Assembly (NCBI GenBank): GCA_023213315.1
Contig: JAKCPI010000839.1
Span: forward strand, 1-64,000
Direction of reading: 5' to 3'
Source: Euborellia annulipes
Taxonomy: Eukaryota > Arthropoda > Insecta > Dermaptera > Anisolabididae
DNA: 64,000 bases
Part shown: positions 56,060 to 64,000 of the stretch, piece by piece
Numbering within the stretch: position 1 is the first letter of the stretch
Layout of the letters: every line of letters begins with the position of its first letter
The notes under the pieces: model-generated
Told to the model about the DNA's origin: nothing
The model's input: the letters and a program-made list of their open reading frames with translations, nothing else
Database searches by the model: none
Translations under genes and position numbers: made by a program

Positions 56060-56095
56060 CGTTTGTCACCGGCTCCTCGAGTGCATATGATTTCA
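54116..56095. other. Long AT-rich stretch, nothing recognised
   Basis: A GTCGACATTTCGAATCAATA string at 54391-54410 resembles the GAAACGTC-type motif. Poly-A at about 56032-56059. No gene supported. Confidence 0.4.
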
Positions 56096-56440
56096 AAAAA
56101 TATGAAATCGTACTATAGATTAAAGACACCACCCCCTCCTCTTCGGTCGTGTCAAAAAAAAGGGTGATAAAAGGAAGATTCGCGCTGACGTCGGACCAAA
56201 ACCCCAAAAATAGCCCCTCCCCCACCACCCCCTCGTGTCGTCGTCTCAGCTTGGACGTACAAAAGGAGTCGTCTGTGGCCCTCGTAAAATGCCCAAACCT
56301 CTTCCTTCCAATTTGAGCATTTCAATTGGAGGTCGTTCGTAAAACGTGGAGGGTAAGCGAAATGAGCTCCCACCCTACTACACATTCCTCATCCTCTTTC
56401 CGGGATCTGAAATCGCCCTGAGGGTGAATGTAACAAATTA
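56096..56440. promoter_or_regulatory. GC-richer unique island, possible regulatory region
   Basis: About 340 bp of non-repeat, more GC-rich sequence with AGATTCGCGCTGACGTCGGA and several CGTC/GACG strings. It lies about 1 kb from the 3' side of the candidate minus-strand exons. No TATA or initiator could be pinned down. Confidence 0.3.
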
Positions 56441-57300
56441 AGAAAAAGATCCACACACATCAGACACGGAGACAATTGAATAAAGATCCCCTTCCGAAAA
56501 TGTCAGTATAAAAAAAAAATCCAAAGTTTTTTTATTAGTTTAGATATTTTATTTATTTTGAGAAATCACAAAGGAAAGAAAGTTTTTAAAAACAACGTTA
56601 TGAAATTATAAAAGAGAAAGAGAAAAACAAGATTAGATTCTAATATCAATTTTAATTTAAAAAATTGTTTAATAGAGTGGAAATCAAATTGATGATTAAA
56701 GGATGAGAGAATCAAGAAAGGCAAGTGATTAAATTAAAGTCAGGCGAATTTATGCACCCGATGGTACGTAAACTTGATATTTCAGCGTTGAATTTTTAAT
56801 AAAAAATTTGAACAATTTTAAGTAGCCTAATTTTAATTAATCTTTTTCTTTTAATTATTTGATTTTTTTTTTTGCATATTAGGCTTTGAAGAATGAGAAC
56901 TTTCAAAAATAAAATCTTAAACTTAATAAATCAAACAATTTACTGATTTCTATTTTATATGTTAGTATTTTTTAGAAGTGTAAAATCAATCTTCTATGGC
57001 TTTTATATATATATTTTTAGTACCTACTCTTTTTTACGAAAAAAAAAATACAGAAGTCAATGACAATGTTTAATAGGTTTTTATAGGTCGTATTTAATCC
57101 CTGAAGCTATAAACCGTATATTATATACCATCCCTTCCTATCCATCTAACTTTTCGAAAAAAAAAGAAAAAGTTATTACATAATAAAACTGGGATGAACC
57201 TAAACATGTGTTTTGATATTGAAATTCAATTCATAATCGAGAATAACAAAGGGAGAAAATAATTAATAAACTTAATAAAGGGACGAGATTCAAGCTGGTA
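56441..57300. other. AT-rich stretch, nothing recognised
   Basis: No supported feature. Confidence 0.4.
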
Positions 57301-57468
57301 TGTCGCACGGCCTGACGCTTAAAAGGAAAACTGTCATAAAAGGAACGAAGAACTGCTAACCTAAGCTAGGATAAAATAAATGCCCTTTTGCATTCACATA
57401 TAGTTCTATAATAATTGTGAACTGTGTTCGCATCCTGCGGGATTTTTTCTTTAAATAAAAATATTTAT

Positions 57469-57693
57469 TTAATGTAAAGTAATCCTCAAGCAGGCAATGG
57501 ATTGGAATATTGGATCATAGCCCTCAGGTAATTCAACTAGAAGAGGAAGTTGGTGTGAACTTAATAAATCAAACAAATTATGTCCTGTGGAAGGGACGTA
57601 AAGAAGGGAACCTGAAAGAGATTCAGTGATGCATTCATCTAAAGGAGTAGGCAACACCCCGCCGGTGAGGGAGTTCCTTCTCAAACTAGGACC
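57469..57693 (-). CDS. Candidate terminal coding exon, unknown protein
   Basis: On the minus strand a good 3' splice site (TTTTCTTTTATTCAACCTCT, then TCTATGGTAG) precedes a 74-codon frame, GPSLRRNSLTGGVLPTPLDE onward, ending HLF-free at ITLH-stop. A middle part reads LLSSHQLPLLVELPEGYDP. The stop TAA overlaps an AATAAA. The composition is protein-like and the exon joins in phase to the upstream exon at 57780-57879 across an 86 bp intron. The LPLLVEL stretch faintly recalls CABIT-type domains, but I make no assignment. Exons have no matches elsewhere in the window, so this is probably host sequence. Alternatives are a gene relic or chance. Confidence 0.5.
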   Translation of the reverse strand, partial: GPSLRRNSLTGGVLPTPLDECITESLSGSLLYVPSTGHNLFDLLSSHQLPLLVELPEGYDPIFQSIACLRITLH

Positions 57694-57779
57694 CTACCAT
57701 AGAAGAGGTTGAATAAAAGAAAACAGAAATAAAGATTAGTTAACCTAGGAGGAGGAGTTAGAGATAGGAAATAATGTAC

Positions 57780-57879
57780 CTTCCCCGGGTGCCGATAGAT
57801 GGCTATGGTCAGAGGCCGGTTGGGTTTGAGGTGTGTGTCTTCGTGCACGAAAGAACCTCGGGTAAATAAACGGGGATCC
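57780..57879 (-). CDS. Candidate internal coding exon, unknown protein
   Basis: On the minus strand it is bounded by a 3' splice site (GAAATTCCTTTAG) and a 5' splice site (CCGGGGAAG|GTACAT). The 100 bp exon enters in phase 2 and reads DPRLFTRGSFVHEDTHLKPN, then RPLTIAIYRHPGK, leaving in phase 0. The next exon continues with GPSLRRNS. The frame also stays open into the intron, so retention cannot be excluded. The start of the protein lies further upstream (higher coordinates) and was not found. Confidence 0.45.
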
Positions 57880-58158
57880 CTAAAGGAATTTCAAATAATA
57901 ATAATAAATAATTGGGTGAAGTATATCAATTTGCATACAAATTATTATTCGCAGCGAAAGTATCAATGTAATTCAAGTTGACATAAGATTTTAGTAATTC
58001 ACAAAACGGCTAGACCATTAGTGAATAGTGACTAAATAAAATTGCCAGTGAACAGAAGAATTTAGTTGAATTTTTTATTAATAAATCATTGATATTTAGA
58101 AAAATTTCATGAATGAATGAAATATAGCTAGCTATATTGATCTACTAGGCCTATATAG

Positions 58159-58387
58159 CTATCTTTTAATCGAATGCTCAATCTCAGATAATTTATTCAC
58201 TATTCCTTTAATATCCAAAGTTGCTCTATCAATATTAGCAGAAAGAAGAAAATCAAAAAGTGGCGAAGAGGAAAATTGATGATGTTTAACCGCCCCTCTC
58301 CCCCATTCTTTAGTACGATTAATCTCTTCGCGGTGGTGGTCGGTCCTCTCCAAGAGATAACGCCATAGATGTGCATGGACCCCAATC
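58159..58387 (-). CDS. Possible coding exon with stop, unknown protein
   Basis: The minus-strand frame open from about 58389 to a TAG at 58159 reads VHAHLWRYLLERTDHHREEI, then KHHQFSSSPLFDFLLSANID and IKGIVNKLSEIEHSIKR. It has a protein-like residue mix and a possible acceptor (CTGCCCATAAAG) at 58388. No donor in the required phase links it to the exon at 57879. It may be an alternative last exon, the end of another gene, or chance. Confidence 0.33.
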
Positions 58388-59184
58388 CTTTATGGGCAGA
58401 TTACATGTATAAATTCAGGCCTAACCTATTTATTATGCTTAGGACGGACTTAATGAGATGCTTTGCTCGAAAATCGCCTTTAATAGATGAGAACTTCGCT
58501 GATTAGCATTCTGATGTCTAGATCAATAGAATCAGTGTAAAATTAGTTCGATATATATTTGACCATATCGTGAGTGAGTTAAGTTCTTTGATCTTATGAT
58601 CTCTGAATTTACGGCTTAATAAATCAATTAGAATTAATTCTTATTAGCATATTTCAGTTCAGAAACGCTAATAAATTATTTATTTATATTTTCAATTTTT
58701 ATTTTATTAACATTTGATTTTATTTATCAAACCTTAACAAGATCAATGAAATACAATTTAATAATAAACAATCAAATTCAATCTTCTCCCTGAAGGAATG
58801 ATCAAGATATAAAAAGGTGACAAACAACGATAGACATCATTCTCAGATAATTGAAAAAGTTGGAAAACAGAATACCATTTCGAATAATATATAAGTATCT
58901 ACTTTTAAAGTTTCAAATTTATTTTATATGAAATTCAAGTAAGAGTTTATTTTTTATTTATCAGAAAGTAGAAGCTAATAGGCTTAGCTAGAATTACTAT
59001 GAGATGGCTTTTTAGATTTGCCTGTTTCAGCCAATCAGAAAACTTATTTTTGATTGTCACCCATTAATTTGCCTGTTATATATCTTTATTTCTTAATTTA
59101 TTTAATACCAATTTATTCGAAATACAAATTTAGAGGCAACTATTACTACTTTTCCTTTATTTTAAGTTTTTAACAATTCATATG
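58388..59184. other. Unassigned sequence upstream of the candidate exons
   Basis: Short open frames exist on the minus strand near 58440-58520 but lack convincing splice sites. Otherwise AT-rich. Confidence 0.35.
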
Positions 59185-60048
59185 AAAAAATCTGGTCTTG
59201 ATGATCGAAACAGCATAAAACTTACTCCTTCGGTAATTGAAAGGAGAATTCTGAACTTGTCACATCAGATTTGAAATGAGAATATACATTTTAAAGAGCA
59301 TCTAAAAAATAACGGATTTATGAATTTTAATCAAAATCGTTGGGGCGAATTTGGAGAAAAACAAAAAAAAAAATTATAGGAATTTCGGGACCGGAGTATT
59401 TTCCCGGGACTCTTCATAACGTCCTCTATAAGACTGCAAAATTTCGTTTCAAAATACCAACGGGAAGTTGGTCAAACAGAGCGTGAAAGACGAACAGACA
59501 GACGGACACTCCGTTATTATTATACTGTATATAGATTGAAGATTTGAATCATTTTAAATTATTTTAAAAATTGAATAATTAAATCTCACAATTATTTTTT
59601 TATAATTCGTCATAGGTCTATATATTAAATTTCAACTTTCCTAATTTTCACGGCTTGTAGAGTCACGCCCTTTGACGTCACGGCTTGTTACATTACGACA
59701 TGCTGATAAAAGAGCGAAAAAATTCGAGGCCATCAAATAAAAGTTCCACTTTAAAAAAAAGACAACTGAAAAAGTACATCAGTAAAGAAGTAATCTAGTA
59801 CTTTTTGGCCGATTTTATTTAAAAGCTTACTTTCGCCCCTCAGTGGGGTGCCTAATTTAAATATAAAATTTCAATCTTGTGGTTTATTTCCTTCATTTGT
59901 TATTTTGATCACAGACAGACCATATTGCTTTTTTGAACTCAGGGCACCTCAAAACGAGTATTTCCATCAAAATCTCAAAATCAGATTTTTGACATGAATC
60001 GAATACTTTCTCTCTATAGGCCTATATATAGATAAGAGAAAGTAAAAA
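59185..60048 (+). repeat. R-family repeat split by a Q-family insert
   Basis: Shortened hairpin (AAAAAATCTGGTCTTGATGA ... CTTGTCACATCAGATTTGAA) jumps directly to TGAGAATATACATTTTAAAG, missing the ATGGCAACC block. After the insert (59374-59760) R resumes with AACTGAAAAAGTACATCAGT and ends AGATAAGAGAAAGTAAAAA. Confidence 0.82.
59374..59760 (+). repeat. Q-family repeat inserted in R
   Basis: GGAATTTCGGGACCGGAGTA start, then AAAATTTCGTTTCAAAATAC and GACAGACGGACACTCCGTTA, shared with 23480-23650. A more unique tail carries GTCACGGCTTGT twice. No duplication identified. Confidence 0.6.
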
Positions 60049-61435
60049 TTAGTAAAGGTAAGATTCGTTTTTTTAAATTATACATGTATAACTAAGTTAA
60101 TTTTTATTTAATAGAAGAGAAATTTTCCTTTATTTTCCATTTTCACCCTTAAAGATCATGCTTGGAAAACATTGTAACAACATTCTAGTACATTTGTTTA
60201 CGTGTAGCAAAGTTCGGAGGGCTCACAGCATATACAGAGAAGAGAGTCTAATTTATCAAAACTTTAACCCATGTGTGTAACTAGAAGGGCGTTTCTAACC
60301 GACACAAGCCCTGCTCTACCACCTAAGCCTCAAATCCTTGTATCTATACAACTAGACTAGAGTACATAGATTGTACGTATTAAATGAGAAGCGATGAAAT
60401 CAAACTGCCCAACTCTCAAAGCTATAGAAACTTTACCCCATTTATTATTATTATTAATCACATATTGACATAGGCTTTTTATAAAGAAGATAGACAATTC
60501 AATTTGTTTTGGATGAAAAAATTAAATTTGACACCAATAATATTATATAACATGAAGTTTATATTTTATTGAAAAATATGTATACATATAAAAATATATA
60601 CATATTTATTAATTTATGCAATTTTATTATACCCTAAATACTAAAATAAAAATTTTATAATAAACTATTCAAAAATTATTTATATAAAAAGCTAATGGAA
60701 ATATGAGACAATAATAAAAAGTGAGATAAAAAATCTTCCGTTTCTATTAAGAAATAAAAAAGTTGAGTAAATAAATACACTAGTAAAATCAATTAGGGTC
60801 CATGAAACCCGCCTAAAGGCGTTCGTTTGTATACGAGGCTACGCACAAAAAGCGCTTTTTCCGTTTATTTACTTTAATTCGTCTTTCTAACACCTGTTTG
60901 TTTAGTTTACTAACTAATCCTATATCTTAATTTCAGCACGACCCTTTTCATCTAAACTTATCCCAACTAAGAAGAAGAAAACAATTATTAGGCTATAGAA
61001 AAAATAATAAAATAGCCTAATAATATATTATTGAAAAAAAAAATTCAATTTTTCAGCCCCTAAGACTTAATAAAATAATTCATTGATTTTTGAACCTAAA
61101 GTCTCAACAAGTCGCACAGAAAAAAATCCACAACGGAGCTGGTTAGGAATGCTAACAAGTATTTTCAAAAGTAAATTATTTTTCTGTTGTCATTTAATTG
61201 TTAAAAGAGAAAGAGTTACGAAATATTCTTTTTGATATTGGCAAAAGTTTATACCTATATAAAAAGTGAAATTTTTCAATGAAGTATCGACAGGCGCAAA
61301 CAAGAATAGGGGATGATCCCCAAATAGAAGAGAGAAAAAAAATACCTTCTAGGGCAATGATGGCAAACCTATGACTCACGTGTCGGACACTGGCCCAGGT
61401 AAGCTTTTTAACTAAAAAAGTTACACCTGAAGCAA
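60049..61435. other. AT-rich stretch, nothing recognised
   Basis: A slightly GC-richer patch at about 60800-60880 is unmatched. No gene supported. Confidence 0.4.
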
Positions 61436-61478
61436 GGGCGGATACAAGAGGGTGGGGTTAAAAGTCAAACCACGATCA
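61436..61478. mobile_element. Solo hAT-type end
   Basis: CAAGGGCGGATACAAGAGGG equals the left end of the H1-family element at 8177. The partner end is not found; truncated. Confidence 0.4.
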
Positions 61479-61697
61479 TTTTTTCCCATTAAGCCAATTG
61501 AATTTTAAAGATGTTTAGTTTTAAAAATACTCGGTTCAAAATTTTTAAACTTAACTCTGGTGCAATTGGGCATTATTGATCCACGAGCTAGAACTAAAAA
61601 AAATATGAACAAAATTTGACCCAAGTGTCAAAAAGCTTTGCCATCCCTATTCTTGAATTTATGGAATTTGCATTTGTAAAACTCAGAAGGATCCTGC

Positions 61698-62094
61698 TTA
61701 AGGTGCGCGTCTCGGTGTGCTAATTTTGGGACTTTCCAGCGGCCACAATTTTGAAGCTATCGACCTCAAATTTTTTTTTAAATTAAAGCTATTTAAAATA
61801 TCTACAACTTATAGAAGCCCTTTTTTTGATTTTCAAAAAAAAAAAAAATTTTTTTTTAGATTAATCGCATTAAATAAAAGATATTTAAAAAAAGGAGCTC
61901 TATAAGTTGTAGATAATTAAATTAGTAATCATTGTGTTAAAGAATAATTAATTTTTTTGCCTTTAATTAATTAGCTGGAAAGTCTAGAATGAAATGGATG
62001 AAGTTGCGTGTATTCTAATGGGGGAACACTAACGCCATCTGGTGCCGCCTCGAGTCAATCGTGTTTTAACGGTTTTCCGAGACGCGCACCTTAA
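61698..62094 (-). mobile_element. S-family TTAA-flanked MITE
   Basis: TTAAGGTGCGCGTCTCGG at the left and CCGAGACGCGCACCTTAA at the right, with TTAA at 61698-61701 and 62091-62094. Body matches 33550-33951 in inverse orientation (GGCCACAATTTTGAAGCTAT). Confidence 0.82.
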
Positions 62095-62920
62095 TGTCAA
62101 AAGAGAGTACCTTCCAAAAAAAACTCTTATTAATTCCTCACAGAGATAAACCATGATTGCGTGACTAAGTATCTATTAAGCAGAAATTATCAAATTAAAT
62201 AAATAGTAAAGGTAAAAATAAAAGAAAAATATTCCAATATTTTTAAGTCTAAAGTCAAAAATCGGTTTCACTCAAGGAGGGGACTTCCAAGTCCCGTAGT
62301 GTGGTTCAAACGGGGGTCAATCTCAAGGGAGGATGAGGTTATAGGTTAAGAAAGAACAGGGAAGTTGTCTGTGAGTGTGTGTGTGTTTGCGTTACCACTA
62401 CCAGTCTCGTCTGTCTTTTTCCTAACTCCCTTTTCCTGCCCTTCGATCACCCATTGCTACATTCCCATCTAAACTTGGAAAAACTAATTTGCCCTGAAAC
62501 TTTGCGGGAGTCGCGAGCTTCGCATTCCCCCTCTCTATATGTCTGTCTGTTGTGAAGTGAGCGACACACAACTCTAGACGATTGGGATGGGTTGGGAGCC
62601 TGGAGGGGTGAAGCTTCTTCTTTCATTCCCTCCTCGTCATGTCTTCAAGTCGTGGCAATATTTTTTCTTTTATCACGTCTAAGCTTTATCACACGCACAC
62701 ATATAGACAGACTTAACTCTCGACAATACAATTCACCCCATCCCCTCCCCCTCCCCACTACTCCTCTAAGCACATACATATTGCATTTAATACAATGGAA
62801 GTGGGCAGATTTGTAAGGCTTTTTTTTTTTTAAATGTCAAAATAAATAAAAGTATAGAAAATGATTAGATATGTATAAATTACATATTTAATATTGTTTT
62901 AAATTAGTTTTATTATAAAC
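62095..62920. promoter_or_regulatory. Unique, balanced-composition region, possible regulatory DNA
   Basis: About 62270-62815 is non-repeat and GC-richer, with GTCTGTGAGTGTGTGTGTGT and C/T-rich tracts. A 74-codon frame (62592) has no motif. Function unknown; a conserved non-coding element or untranslated exon is possible. Confidence 0.3.
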
Positions 62921-62927
62921 TTAAATG

Positions 62928-63182
62928 CAGGGGCGTATATAAGGGGGGGGGGGCGGCCCCCCCGAAATTTCCCAAACACATATACATATATAGGGATATA
63001 CAGACATTAGCGCAACAAATTTTTCCGCAGGATGGAAAACTTTGGTTCCGCAAAAGAAAAAATGTTCCGCAAAAAATTTCGTGTGAAAAAAATTTTGTTT
63101 CTTAAAAAAAAAATTTTCCGCAGAAAAATTTTTGAGTTCGGCCCCCCCCCACCCCCGAAAAAAATTTCTATATACGCCCCTG
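62928..63182. mobile_element. hAT-type MITE (U family), intact ends
   Basis: TIRs CAGGGGCGTATATAAGGGG and TTTCTATATACGCCCCTG with the perfect 8 bp TSD CTTAAATG (62920-62927, 63183-63190). 255 bp, G-run and C-run sub-terminal regions, no transposase. Confidence 0.88.
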
Positions 63183-63190
63183 CTTAAATG

Positions 63191-63448
63191 GGTTGAATAT
63201 TGAAAATGAATCATGTAAAAAATTTTCTCTACGATTTTGTTAATCGCTAATAAAGAGAAAGTGCATTTAGTCGTCTATTCAGACTAACAATTGTAAGACC
63301 CAGTCTCCTTTCCCCTTTAACTATAAAACCTAAAAAAGTTTAAAAAAAGAAATACTAAGTAATGATCATACAAGAAAAAATGAGAGAGATAGTCACTTAA
63401 AGAACCCATTATTCTCAGAAACTATTAAATCGAGCCAAAAATAACAAT
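63191..63448. other. Unannotated spacer
   Basis: Nothing recognised. Confidence 0.4.
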
Positions 63449-64000
63449 AAAAAATCTGGTGTGACTGGCGCACAGCACACAACTTTCTCTTACCTTCGGT
63501 AATCGAATGTTGTGTACTGTGCTTGTCACACCAGATTTTTTGTGTCGACATGTATTTAGTTTCCGACAGTACGGTACATTCGATTTTCAAGATGTAAAAT
63601 TTATAAGTATGACAAAATATTTATATTTTGTTACCATGGCAACCATTTCTCCTATCTTTTCTATGGAGAACAAGAGTAAAGTGGTCTTCAGAAGATTTCA
63701 ATCACAAAATGAGAATATACATTTTAAAGAGAATCTAAAAAATAATTGATTTTTGAATTTAAAAAAAAATCGTTGGAGCAAATTTTGAAAAAATCGAAAA
63801 AAAACTGAAAAAGTGCATCAGTAAAGTACTAGTACTCTTTGGTCGATTTTGGTCAAAAGCTTCGTGTTAGGTCCCATGGGGGTGCCTAACTTAAATATAA
63901 AATTTCAACCTCCTAACTCTTTTCGTTCTTGAGATATTTTGTTCACAGACACACACACACACAGACAGACACACACACAGACACACACACAGACACACAG
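63449..64000 (+). repeat. R-family repeat running off the window end
   Basis: Intact hairpin (63455-63540), ATGGCAACC block, GTACTAGTACTCTTTGGTCG and the TTCGTTCTTGAGATATTTTG region. It ends in a CACACACAGACA microsatellite at the window edge. Confidence 0.88.

Noticed and set aside
62592..62816. 74-codon plus-strand frame in the GC-richer island
   Set aside because: No motif and ends in a C-rich low-complexity part; more likely non-coding.

Overview
The window looks like nuclear DNA from a metazoan with an AT-rich, repeat-dense genome. An arthropod, possibly a crustacean such as a copepod, is my best guess from overall style; this is inference, not a match. Protein-coding signal is minimal, intron-like GT..AG signals are present, and most of what can be recognised is transposable-element debris. 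There is no operon structure, rRNA, CRISPR array or intact long ORF.

Four repeat classes dominate. (1) A roughly 650-750 bp ORF-less family, here called R, opens with a hairpin (TCTGGTGTGAC...GTCACACCAGA) and ends in a CAGACAGAC-rich tract followed by AGAGAAAGTAAAAA; about twenty full or partial copies lie on both strands. (2) A tRNA-derived SINE family (A-box-like TGGCGTAGAGG, B-box GGTTCGGACCC, A-rich tail) has about a dozen copies, most with 9-13 bp target-site duplications (TSDs); fragments of further tRNA-like families, V and W, also occur. (3) Non-autonomous hAT-type DNA elements are defined by terminal inverted repeats (TIRs) plus perfect 8 bp TSDs. (4) Other cut-and-paste or rolling-circle pieces include TTAA-flanked MITEs (family S), TA-flanked Tc1/pogo-like MITEs, a PIF/Harbinger remnant, a mariner-type transposase fragment, a Helitron end pair and several large foldbacks.

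Layout: 1-5.7 kb holds R and SINE copies, two SINEs having hit the same R site. 5.7-8.8 kb is a nested stack: one hAT inside another, with a ~480 bp-arm palindrome inside that, then a Harbinger remnant split by a third hAT. 11.2-16.3 kb is bounded by the ends of one S element and contains a 5'-truncated jockey-like LINE (split by a hAT) and a second hAT (family T). 16-34 kb is mostly AT-rich sequence with scattered elements. 34.7 kb is an isolated CpG-rich patch with a possible first exon. 37-43 kb has foldbacks and a 97-99 bp tandem array. 44-49 kb has a Helitron, a 235 bp inverted duplication and several small hairpin elements sharing a CTGANGA...GAAACGTC motif. 57.4-58.4 kb on the minus strand carries the best candidate host exons. 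59-64 kb returns to R, S and hAT copies.

The window therefore reads as a gene-poor intergenic or intronic region. The main information is the insertion order recorded by nested TSDs, a few candidate host exons, and some unique GC-rich islands that could be regulatory.
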